From Plantactinospora sp039889035 (lineage in GTDB: Bacteria; Actinomycetota; Actinomycetes; Mycobacteriales; Micromonosporaceae): a stretch of DNA of 64,000 nucleotides. The stretch spans positions 62,001 through 126,000 of the forward strand of contig JBDQQY010000022.1 of assembly GCA_039889035.1 (NCBI GenBank), given 5' to 3'. The notes below the pieces were generated by a model. It saw only the letters and a program-made list of their open reading frames with translations, did not search any database and was not told the DNA's origin. Each line of letters opens with the position of its first letter. Positions within the stretch are counted from its first letter, which is position 1. The position numbers were made by a program, and so were the translations under genes. Below are positions 6,701 through 13,413 of this stretch, piece after piece.

Positions 6701-9641
6701 CGACCCGACCAACCTGACCGGCATCACCGGGTTCCGGTTCCGGGCCTCCTCGGCCGGCGGCGGCGCCCGGATCGAGGTACGGTCCGGTGCGGCCGACGGG
6801 CCGGTGCTGGCCACCGCCACCGTGCCGGACACCGGCGGCTGGCAGACCTTCACCAACGCCACCGCCGAGCTGGCGACCCCGAGCACGACGAGCGGGCCGC
6901 TCTTCTTCGTGGCGCGCAACCCGGTCGGCGCCACCGGCACGGGTGCGATCCTCAACGTCAACTGGGTCGACTTCCTCGGTCGCGGCGTCACCGACAACGC
7001 GCCGCCGACGGTGACCGCCACCGCCACCCCGACCACCGGCACCGCGCCGGTCGCGGTGAGCTTCGACGGCACCGCCAACGACGCCGAGGGCGACGACCCG
7101 CTCACGTACGCCTGGGACTTCGGGGACGGGGGCACGGCGACCACCCTGGACGCCACGCACACGTACACCGCCCCGGGGACGTTCACCGCGACCCTGACCG
7201 TTACCGACGCGCGCGGCGCGGCCGCGTACGCCACGGTGACGGTGAAGGTGGAGGCGCCGAACACCTCGTGCTTCGGGGCCCGCTCGGACGACTTCGCCGG
7301 CGGCGAGCTGGACAAGGCCCGCTGGTCGACGGTGGTCCGGGAGAACCAGCTCTACGGGGTGCGGGGCGGCTCCCTCGTCCTGCCCACCTCGGTCGGCGAC
7401 CTGTACGGCACCCGCAACGACGCCACCAACGTCGTGTTGCAACCGGCGCCGAGCGGTAGCTGGCAGGCCACCACCAAGCTGAGCCTGGCGGCGGTCGCCG
7501 ACTACCAGCAGGCCGGCCTGATCGTCTACGGCGACGACGACAACTACGCCAAACTGGACCTGCTGTACGGCGGCAGTCGTCGGGTCGAGTTCATCCGGGA
7601 GACCGCCGGCACCCCGCGCAACGAGGGCGGCGACTCGACGGCCGCACCGGCCGGTGACTCGATCTACCTGCGGCTGACCAGCGACGGAGTGAACCTGACC
7701 GCGGCGTTCTCGGCCGACGGGCAGACCTTCACCCCGGTCGGCCGGTCGGCGGCGCTGGCCGGCATCGACAACCCGAAGGTCGGGCTGTTCGCGCTGAACG
7801 GTGGCAGCACCGCACCGGTGGTGGACGCCAGCTTCGACTGGTTCCAGATCACCCCGGACGAGCCGGCCGACGAGGTGACCCCGAACGACGAGTTCACCGG
7901 GACCACCCTGGACAAGTGCCGGTGGGACGGGATCGTCCGGGAGGACCCGGCGGCGTACCGGGTCGCCGACGGCGCGCTGCACATCGACGTGCCGAACGGC
8001 GACATCTACACCGGCAACAACACCGGGCCGACGAACTTCGTGCTCCAGACCGCCCCCGAGGGTGACTGGACGATCCAGACGAAGGTCGACGGCAGCAGGC
8101 TGAACGAGCAGTACCAGCAGGCCGGCCTGATCGTCTACGGCGACGACGACAACTACCTGAAGTTCGACTTCATCGCCGACAACCAGGTGGGTCAGCCGGT
8201 GGCGCGGCGGATCGAGTTCCGCAGCGAGATCGGCGCAGCCGTGCAGGACCCGCAGCCGCAGGTCACCAACCTCACCGAGTCGGTGTGGCACCTGCGACTG
8301 GCGAAGTCGGGTAACGCCTACACGGCGGCGTACTCGGCGGACGGGACGACCTGGACGGAGCTGGCACCGCTGACCAACGCCGCGGTGGGTACCACGCCGC
8401 GGATCGGCGTGTTCAGCCTCGGTGCGGCGCAGACCGCCTCGAAGACCGTCTCGTTCGACTACTTCCGGCTCAGCACGGAGGCTGTCGACGAGGCCGCCCC
8501 GGTGACCACCGCCACCGTCTCGGGGACCCCGACCGGCGGCTGGCACACCGGCCCGGTCACGGTGACCCTCGCCGCCACCGACAACGCCGGGGGCAGCGGG
8601 GTGACCCGCACCGAATACCAGCTCGACACCGCGACGACCTGGAGCGCGTACACCGAGCCGGTGCTGGTCGCCGGGGACGGCCCGCACACCGTGCGGTTCC
8701 GTTCGGTGGACGGGGCGGGCAACGTCGAGGCGGCGAAGTCGGTCGAGGTGAAGATCGACGCCACCGCGCCGGTCAGCACCGCGGCGTTCGCCCCGCCGAC
8801 CGACGACGGCTGGCACAGCGGCACCATCCCGGTGACGCTGGCCTCGACCGACGCCGGTGCCGGAGTGGCCAAGCTGGAGTGGTCGCTCGACGGCGGCGCC
8901 TGGACGGCGTACACCGAGCCGGTGAACGTGACCGGGGACGGGCAGCACGAGTTGCTCTACCGGGCCACCGACGGTGCCGGGAACGCCGAGACGCTCAAGT
9001 CGGCGCTCCTGAAGATCGACGGTGCGAAGCCGACCGTGCTGGTCTCCGGGCTGGCCGACGGCCAGCTCTACGGCGACAGCCAGGACGTCCGGGTGAACTG
9101 GTCGGCGGTCGACCCGACCTCCGGCATCAAGGCGACGGTCGGCACACTGGACGGCCGCCCGTACCAGCCGAACACCCTGCAGGCGATGTACGAGCTGCCG
9201 CTCGGCCTGCACGAGCTGACCGTGACCGCGACGGACAGGGCCGGGAACGTGACGACCTCGACCGTACGGTTCTTCGTCACCACCTCGTTCCGGGACATGC
9301 AGATGCTGCTGGACCGGTTCAAGGCGACGAGTCGGCTGTCGGCCAAGGCGCACAAGCAGTTGTCGGGCAAGCTCGACACGGTCCGCCAGGCCGAGGCGAA
9401 CGGCAACGACGACAGGGCGATCAAGCAGCTCGGTCAGTTCAAGGCGCTCGCCGCGGAGACCGGGCTGGTCACCGAGGCGGAGATCCGGAACGTGCTGATC
9501 CGGGACGCCGACGCGATGATCGTCCGGTTGGGCGGCAGCCCGAGCGCCTCCGGAGTCAGGGCCAACGACGGCAAGTCGGTGCAGGGCACCGGCCGGCTGG
9601 TCGAGGACCCGACCCGGGTGAAGCGGGGCGGAAAGCTCTGA
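3765..9641 (+). CDS. Secreted multidomain ThuA / sorbosone-glucose dehydrogenase-like / PKD / CBM protein
   Basis: 1958 aa. GTG 3765 follows AAGGAG by 7 nt and starts a signal peptide (RRLLRG, then a hydrophobic stretch ending ALAAP, about residue 45). Domains: ThuA-like, ~50-280 (SVLVFSKTAGFRHDSI, GGGYVGVHAASDTEY); six-bladed propeller like PQQ-dependent sugar dehydrogenases, ~290-720 (MGFRNPFRIGVDP, GNYGWPYCHG); PKD, ~735-820; Ig-like, ~820-930; CBM6-like, ~930-1072; PKD, ~1077-1163; two LamG-like repeats, ~1166-1360 and ~1368-1570. Two OmpL47-like repeats, an Ig-like domain and a C-terminal helical segment follow. Probably an extracellular carbohydrate-active protein; the substrate cannot be read from sequence. 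The two LamG-like copies share an identical 45-bp block. Confidence 0.9.
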   Translation: MSSPGRSGGASHPPQPHRRLLRGLVGAATAVLLGTTALTASPALAAPAVLPQALAPVKKAPAVDLAPEAESFSVLVFSKTAGFRHDSIPAGIAAIRQLGAEHGFTVDATEDGAAFTDANLGKYQAVIWLSTTGDVLNAEQQAAFERYVQAGGGYVGVHAASDTEYDWPWYGELVGAYFASHPANQQATIKVEDHAHESTNDLPAEWSRYDEWYNFRDNPRGDVHVLASLDETSYAPGAGAMGHDHPFAWCQDYDGGRAWYTAGGHTQQSYAEPEFLDHLLGGIQTAAGAVEADCSASLTSSFEKITLDSNTNNPMELDVAADGRVFYVERDGRVQIVKPDTGTTVTAADLDVFTGNEDGLIGIRLDPDFATNKWVYLYYAPNGGAARNYLSRFTVVGDTLDLASEKIVLQVTTQRNTCCHAGGSMTFDSAGNLYLATGDNTNPFESNSFTPIDERPGRQDFDAQRSSGNTNDLRGKVLRIHPEDDGTYTVPQGNLFAPGTEKTRPEIYAMGFRNPFRIGVDPKTNTLYVADYGPDAGAANPDRGPEGTVEWNAIGQAGNYGWPYCHGANYAYNDYQFPSGPSGAKFDCAAPVNNSPNNTGLTNLPPAIPATVDYDYSGNPLFPEIGGGGAPMGGPVYRYDPENPSERKWPAYYDGKAMFGEWNQNKMYAFQVAEDGKSLVDINQLLTGMTFIRPMDFEFGPDGALYLIEWGSGFGGNNDNSGVYRIEYIAGDRAPIAVATGTPTSGTAPLTVAFSSEGSRDPDGGPISYAWTFGDGGTSTEPNPTHSYAAAGNYTAQLTVTNDTGRTAVANVPVTVGNTAPTVSIEFPPDGGFFDWGDQVKYTVKVTDPEDGEIDCTKVKLQSFLGHDEHAHPMGEQLGCEGSVQTALAASHGADADVFAVFEATYTDGGGAGNSNPLTGRAIEQLQPKRKQAEYYSATGRAPGAVGGGDPGVQAQATTDVEGGFQNIGWIEDGDYWTFDPTNLTGITGFRFRASSAGGGARIEVRSGAADGPVLATATVPDTGGWQTFTNATAELATPSTTSGPLFFVARNPVGATGTGAILNVNWVDFLGRGVTDNAPPTVTATATPTTGTAPVAVSFDGTANDAEGDDPLTYAWDFGDGGTATTLDATHTYTAPGTFTATLTVTDARGAAAYATVTVKVEAPNTSCFGARSDDFAGGELDKARWSTVVRENQLYGVRGGSLVLPTSVGDLYGTRNDATNVVLQPAPSGSWQATTKLSLAAVADYQQAGLIVYGDDDNYAKLDLLYGGSRRVEFIRETAGTPRNEGGDSTAAPAGDSIYLRLTSDGVNLTAAFSADGQTFTPVGRSAALAGIDNPKVGLFALNGGSTAPVVDASFDWFQITPDEPADEVTPNDEFTGTTLDKCRWDGIVREDPAAYRVADGALHIDVPNGDIYTGNNTGPTNFVLQTAPEGDWTIQTKVDGSRLNEQYQQAGLIVYGDDDNYLKFDFIADNQVGQPVARRIEFRSEIGAAVQDPQPQVTNLTESVWHLRLAKSGNAYTAAYSADGTTWTELAPLTNAAVGTTPRIGVFSLGAAQTASKTVSFDYFRLSTEAVDEAAPVTTATVSGTPTGGWHTGPVTVTLAATDNAGGSGVTRTEYQLDTATTWSAYTEPVLVAGDGPHTVRFRSVDGAGNVEAAKSVEVKIDATAPVSTAAFAPPTDDGWHSGTIPVTLASTDAGAGVAKLEWSLDGGAWTAYTEPVNVTGDGQHELLYRATDGAGNAETLKSALLKIDGAKPTVLVSGLADGQLYGDSQDVRVNWSAVDPTSGIKATVGTLDGRPYQPNTLQAMYELPLGLHELTVTATDRAGNVTTSTVRFFVTTSFRDMQMLLDRFKATSRLSAKAHKQLSGKLDTVRQAEANGNDDRAIKQLGQFKALAAETGLVTEAEIRNVLIRDADAMIVRLGGSPSASGVRANDGKSVQGTGRLVEDPTRVKRGGKL

Positions 9642-9686
9642 CCCGGGAGTCTCTGACCCGGGAAGTTCGGCACGTCAGGTAAGCGC

Positions 9687-9716
9687 GGGGGCGGTCACCA
9701 TTCGGCGGCCGCCCCC
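9687..9716 (+). terminator. Hairpin after the ThuA-type gene
   Basis: An 8-bp GC stem (GGGGGCGG at 9687-9694, CCGCCCCC at 9709-9716) with a 14-nt loop, 45 bp downstream of the stop. There is no T-run, as is common in actinobacterial terminators. It also lies shortly upstream of the next gene, so it may only reduce read-through. Confidence 0.5.
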
Positions 9717-9758
9717 GTACCCGTCCGGCGGACGATCCGCCGGGAAGGAGTACCCCGA

Positions 9759-10367
9759 ATGCGACGTCGACCCCCGACAACGCCCCGGCGGCCCGCCGCG
9801 CCGACGCCGGCCCGGTTCGCCCGGCGCCCATCTGCGCGGCGTCCAGCGGCCCGGCAACTCGTACCACTGCTCTGCGCCCTCTTCGTCGCCGTCGGGCTGG
9901 TCCCGGCGGCACCGGCCGTCGCGCACGGCGGCAAGATCAAGCTTGCCGTCGCCGGCGACGGTGCGACCGGTGTGACGGTGCAGGCCAGCTACCAGGACGG
10001 CCATCCGGTGGACAACGGGGTACGGCTGGTGTTGACCGCCACCGCCGAGGGTGGCCGGACGGTCGGCCCGCTCCAGCTCAACCCGGCCGGCGAGGGCGAG
10101 GGCTTCTACAGCACCGGGCCGGTCCTCACCCCCGGCCCGTGGCAGGTGACGGTCACCGCGCCGAAGCCGAACCCGGCCGAGGTACGGGTGGTCGTGCAGG
10201 CCCGTGCCGCCCAGGGCGCCCCACCCGCGCCCACGCCGGGTGCGGTCGGCGCACCGGATCCGGCCGGTACCACCACCTGGCTGTGGTGGGTGGCCGGGGC
10301 CGCAGTGGCGCTCGCCGCCATCGCCACCCTCGGCGCCCTCCTGGTACGCACCCGCCGCCGCCCCTAA
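9759..10367 (+). CDS. Secreted, C-terminally membrane-anchored protein with CopC/YtkA-like Ig fold
   Basis: 202 aa. ATG 9759 follows GGGAAGGAG. After an Arg-rich start there is a signal segment (LVPLLCALFVAVGLVPAAP, cleavage near VAHGG). The mature part (~55-140) is a beta-rich domain of about 85 residues (KIKLAVAGDGATGVTVQASY, then GPWQVTVTAP) resembling YtkA/FixH/CopC-type domains. A Pro/Ala linker leads to one TM helix (~176-196) and a basic tail. No metal-binding cluster is obvious. Lies 117 bp after the ThuA-type gene on the same strand and may be co-transcribed. Function unknown. Confidence 0.75.
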   Translation: MRRRPPTTPRRPAAPTPARFARRPSARRPAARQLVPLLCALFVAVGLVPAAPAVAHGGKIKLAVAGDGATGVTVQASYQDGHPVDNGVRLVLTATAEGGRTVGPLQLNPAGEGEGFYSTGPVLTPGPWQVTVTAPKPNPAEVRVVVQARAAQGAPPAPTPGAVGAPDPAGTTTWLWWVAGAAVALAAIATLGALLVRTRRRP

Positions 10368-10383
10368 CTCTGCTGGCTCCCTC

Positions 10384-10457
10384 CACTCACCTGGACACCA
10401 GACGCGCTAACCGTCCGGCGTAGCGCCCCCGATGTCCAGGTCGACGACGACCACTCC
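10384..10457. repeat. Palindromic repeat, copy A (upstream of DUF559 gene)
   Basis: Outer arms CCTGGACA (10390-10397) and TGTCCAGG (10433-10440) and inner arms GCGCTA (10404-10409) and TAGCGC (10421-10426) are perfect inverted repeats that would form one long interrupted hairpin. The ~74-bp block aligns in direct orientation with copy B at 11142-11215; differences fall partly at paired positions. Sits 16 bp after the stop of the upstream gene, so it could also act as its terminator. Confidence 0.8.
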
Positions 10458-10529
10458 GGCGGTGCCAGGGGCGGTGCGTCGTCCGGAGGCCGGACGCCGT
10501 ACCGGCAGGCGGTCGGGGGTGCGCGGCCA

Positions 10530-11168
10530 GTGGTGCCGTCACTGGACGGCGCCATCCGCCGCTGGACGGCGGCGTCGCCGCTGGTCGCCGCATCCCCGGT
10601 GGGCGGTGGCATCGCCACGGACGCGGCAACGTCGGTGGGCGGCGCATCGTTCGACCTGGGACGGAAGCTGCCGCGTACCGTGGCGGTGGACGCACTGCTG
10701 AACCACAGGCTGGTGAAGACCGCCTCGCTCACCGACTATCTCGCCGGGCGGCCCGGCTGGCCCGGCGTACACCTCTTGCGCGAGGTGCTCGGCCTGGCGG
10801 AACCGCTCAGCGAGTCACCGATGGAGACCCGCCTCCGACTCCTGCTCGTCGACGCCGGCCTGCCGGTGCCGGTGGCGCAGCACGACGTGTACGACGCCCG
10901 GGGCCGGTTCGTCGGCCGGGTGGACCTGGCGTATCCACGGCTCCGGATCGCCCTGGAGTACGAGGGCGACCACCATCGCGAGCGCGGGCACTTCCGCCAG
11001 GACGTCGCCCGGCTGAACGACCTCCGCGCCGCCGGCTGGGCCGTGCTCCGCTTCACCGCCGACGACCTCCTGCGCCACCCCACCCGACTCGTCGCCCAGG
11101 TGGCCCAGGCCGTCCGGGAGCGTTCCGCCGGTCCGGACACCCACTCACCCGGACGCCAGATGCGCTAA
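10530..11168 (+). CDS. DUF559 (Vsr-like PD-(D/E)XK nuclease) domain protein, N terminus apparently replaced or lost
   Basis: 212 aa from GTG 10530. Residues ~45-205 match the C-terminal part of actinobacterial DUF559 proteins, which are often fused to an AbiEi-type winged helix. Seen: FDLGRKLPR, AVDALLNHRLV, PLSESPMETRLRLLL and the nuclease core with Asp132 (RVDLAYP) and Glu143/Glu145 (ALEYEGDHHRE). Intact homologues usually have about 100 more N-terminal residues. Here the first ~45 are a low-complexity Gly/Ala/Ser/Thr stretch and the frame stays open upstream towards copy A, so this may be a truncated or decaying gene. No ribosome binding site is convincing. The stop codon lies inside palindromic copy B. 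Confidence 0.7.
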   Translation: MVPSLDGAIRRWTAASPLVAASPVGGGIATDAATSVGGASFDLGRKLPRTVAVDALLNHRLVKTASLTDYLAGRPGWPGVHLLREVLGLAEPLSESPMETRLRLLLVDAGLPVPVAQHDVYDARGRFVGRVDLAYPRLRIALEYEGDHHRERGHFRQDVARLNDLRAAGWAVLRFTADDLLRHPTRLVAQVAQAVRERSAGPDTHSPGRQMR

Positions 11169-11215
11169 CCGCTCGGGTTAACGCCTCTGACGTCCAGGTC
11201 GACAGCGTCAACTCC
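11142..11215. repeat. Palindromic repeat, copy B (end of DUF559 gene)
   Basis: Outer arms CCCGGACG (11148-11155) and CGTCCAGG (11191-11198) pair with one mismatch. Inner arms GCGCTAAC (11162-11169) and GTTAACGC (11177-11184) also pair with one mismatch. Same layout and orientation as copy A about 758 bp upstream. It carries the DUF559 stop codon and lies between two convergent genes, where it could serve as a two-way terminator. Confidence 0.8.
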
Positions 11216-11225
11216 GTTAGCGGGA

Positions 11226-12173
11226 TCAGAGCAAGGCGCGGAGGGCGGTGAGGTCGTCGGGGGTGGGCTGCCAGCGGCCGGCGTTGGCGTTGGCGCGTAC
11301 CTGGTCGGGGGTGGTGGCTCCGGCGATCACCGAGGTCACCGCCGGCTGGGCGGCCAGGCCGCCGATCGCCACGTCCAGCAGGGAACGTCCGCGCTCGGCC
11401 GCGTACTTCTCCAGCGCCTCGATGGTGTCCCACGGTGCGGAGGCGAGCCGGGCGGCGTACCTCGGGTTCGGGCCGGCGAGCCTGCTGTCCGACGGCGGCT
11501 GCGCGCCCCGCTTGTACTTGCCGGTGAGCAGCCCGTCGGCGAGCGGAAAGAACGGCAGCAGGCCGAGCCCGAAGTGCTGGGCGGCCGGCACGACCTCGGT
11601 CTCCACGGCGCGGTTCAGCAGGCTGTACTCGTTCTGCGCGCTGATGAAGGGCGTGCGGCCCTGGGTACGGGCCGTCCAGGCCGCGTCGGCGATCTGCCAG
11701 CCGGCGAAGTTGGAGTTGCCGAGGTAGCGCACCTTGCCGGCTCGGACCAGGTCGTCGAGCACGCTCAACGTTTCCTCGATCGGCGTACCCGGGTCCGGCT
11801 CGTGCATCTGGTAGAGGTCTATGTAGTCGGTGCCCAGCCGGCGCAGGGACGCCTCGACCGCCCGTGCGACATAGCGCCGAGCGCCCCGGGCGCCGTGGTC
11901 CGGCCCGTTCATCCCCGACATGCTCATGCCGAACTTGGACGCCAGTACGATGTCGTCCCGCCGGCCGCGCAGCGCGGCACCGAGTTGCTCCTCCGACCCG
12001 CCGTGCGGCTCGCCGTAGATGTCGGCGGTGTCGAAGAAGTTGATGCCGGCGTCGAGGGCCGCGTCGACCACGGAGCGGGTGCCGGCGGCGTCGAGCTTGC
12101 GGCCGAAGTTGTTGCACCCGATCCCGACGACGGACACCACGAGCCCGGAGTCGCCCAACCGGCGGTAGGTCAT
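11226..12173 (-). CDS. Aldo/keto reductase
   Basis: 315 aa NADPH-dependent oxidoreductase with a TIM barrel. The catalytic tetrad can be read: Asp in NFFDTADIYG, Tyr in the same motif, Lys in IVLASKFGM and His in LYQMHEPDP. NSNFAGWQ, FFPLADGLLTGKY and SVIAGATTPDQV are typical of the YhdN/PdxI-like group. Start chosen at ATG 12173 (MTYRRLGDSGLVV); a GTG three codons upstream is an alternative. Convergent with the DUF559 gene and divergent from the GT2 gene. Substrate unknown. Confidence 0.93.
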   Translation of the reverse strand: MTYRRLGDSGLVVSVVGIGCNNFGRKLDAAGTRSVVDAALDAGINFFDTADIYGEPHGGSEEQLGAALRGRRDDIVLASKFGMSMSGMNGPDHGARGARRYVARAVEASLRRLGTDYIDLYQMHEPDPGTPIEETLSVLDDLVRAGKVRYLGNSNFAGWQIADAAWTARTQGRTPFISAQNEYSLLNRAVETEVVPAAQHFGLGLLPFFPLADGLLTGKYKRGAQPPSDSRLAGPNPRYAARLASAPWDTIEALEKYAAERGRSLLDVAIGGLAAQPAVTSVIAGATTPDQVRANANAGRWQPTPDDLTALRALL

Positions 12174-12426
12174 CTCAGTCACGAGATCAACCCTATGCTG
12201 CCGGCGCCGGCCCGAGAATCCGCACCGGACTCCGCTCACCCGGGCAGGGGACGACCATTTCAGAAAATGATTCGGCGTCGATTCACATCCGCGAAATCGA
12301 CCGGCGCACTGGCGCGTCGCGTGCGTACGCCGGAAACTGCTATATCGTGGGCACGGATACGGCGACCTCTGCGATAACCCCATGCCGTTCACGGTCGCCG
12401 CGCGAGGCGTCGAAAGGCGGGTTCAC

Positions 12427-13413
12427 ATGGCGGTGAACGGCCGATTCGACCGGCCCGGCACGGAGATGTCCGTCGTTCCCTCCCAGGTCAGCAGGGAGAG
12501 CAACGCGCCGATCGAGGTGACTGTCGTGCTGCCCTGTTACAACGAGCAGGCGCACGTACTGGCGGAAATCGAGCGCATCTGCGCGGCAATGGACGCCAGC
12601 GGTCTACATTACGAATTGCTGGCGATCGACGACGCCTCCACCGACGACACGTTGGAGATCCTGCGCGAGGCGAGCGACCGATTCCCCCGGCTCCGGCTGC
12701 TGGCGTTCCATCGCAACGGCGGTTCCGGCACCGCGCGCCGGATCGGCACGGAACAGGCCCGCGGCGCCATCGTGGTGTGGACCGACGCGGACCTGACCTA
12801 TCCCAACGAGCGGATCCCGGAGTTCGTCCGGCTGCTGCTCCGGGACCCACACGTCGACCAGGTCGTCGGCGCCCGCACGAGTGAGCAGGGCAGCCACAAG
12901 TTCCTCCGGGTACCGGCGAAGTGGCTCATCCGCAAGATCGCCGAGCGGCTGGCCGGCACCCGCATCCCCGACCTCAACTCCGGGCTGCGGGCGTTCCGTC
13001 GGGACGTGTCGCTGCCCTACCTCCGGCTGCTCCCACCCGGCTTCTCCTGCGTCACCACCATCACGATGGCCTTCCTGCACAACCAGCACGACGTGCACTA
13101 CGTGCCGATCTCCTACGCCCGCCGGTCGGGCTCGTCGAAGTTCCACTTCGTCCGGGACGCCTACCGCTACTTCCTCCAGGTGCTCCGGATGGTGATGTAC
13201 TTCAACCCGCTCAAGGTGCTGATGCCGCCGTCACTGCTGCTGCTCGCCGTCGGCTCCGGGAAGGTCGTCTACGACCTGGTCGCGCATCCGGTGCGGATCG
13301 CGACCAACACCGTACTGCTGCTCTGTGCCGGCCTGATCGTCGGCGCGGTGGCGCTGCTCGCCGACCTCATCGTGCGGTCCAGAATCGACTGGCCGCCCGG
13401 AAACCGCTCGTGA
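12427..13413 (+). CDS. GT2 family glycosyltransferase, polyprenyl-phosphate sugar synthase type
   Basis: 328 aa. GT-A domain with TVVLPCYNEQ, AIDDASTDDT and WTDADLTYP, then IPDLNSGLRAFRR and RRSGSSKFHF, as in dolichyl/polyprenyl-phosphate mannose or glucose synthases. Two C-terminal hydrophobic segments (~265-285 and ~295-315) should anchor it in the membrane. ATG 12427 is chosen because GAAAGGCGGG precedes it; ATG 12382 and ATG 12466 are also in frame. Its stop overlaps the start of the GT-C gene by 4 nt (GTGA). Likely role: loading a lipid phosphate with a sugar for the next protein (inference). Confidence 0.88.
   Translation: MAVNGRFDRPGTEMSVVPSQVSRESNAPIEVTVVLPCYNEQAHVLAEIERICAAMDASGLHYELLAIDDASTDDTLEILREASDRFPRLRLLAFHRNGGSGTARRIGTEQARGAIVVWTDADLTYPNERIPEFVRLLLRDPHVDQVVGARTSEQGSHKFLRVPAKWLIRKIAERLAGTRIPDLNSGLRAFRRDVSLPYLRLLPPGFSCVTTITMAFLHNQHDVHYVPISYARRSGSSKFHFVRDAYRYFLQVLRMVMYFNPLKVLMPPSLLLLAVGSGKVVYDLVAHPVRIATNTVLLLCAGLIVGAVALLADLIVRSRIDWPPGNRS

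Noticed and set aside
3483..9353. A 1956-codon open frame on the minus strand opposite the ThuA-type gene
   Set aside because: It mirrors the codon pattern of the plus-strand gene at very high GC; its product is Val/Arg/Gly-rich without domains, and the plus-strand product has clear domains, signal peptide and ribosome binding site.
10384..11215. Insertion sequence or composite transposon bounded by copies A and B
   Set aside because: No transposase is present, the copies are direct and hairpin-like rather than terminal inverted repeats, and no target duplication is visible. Kept as a repeat finding only.
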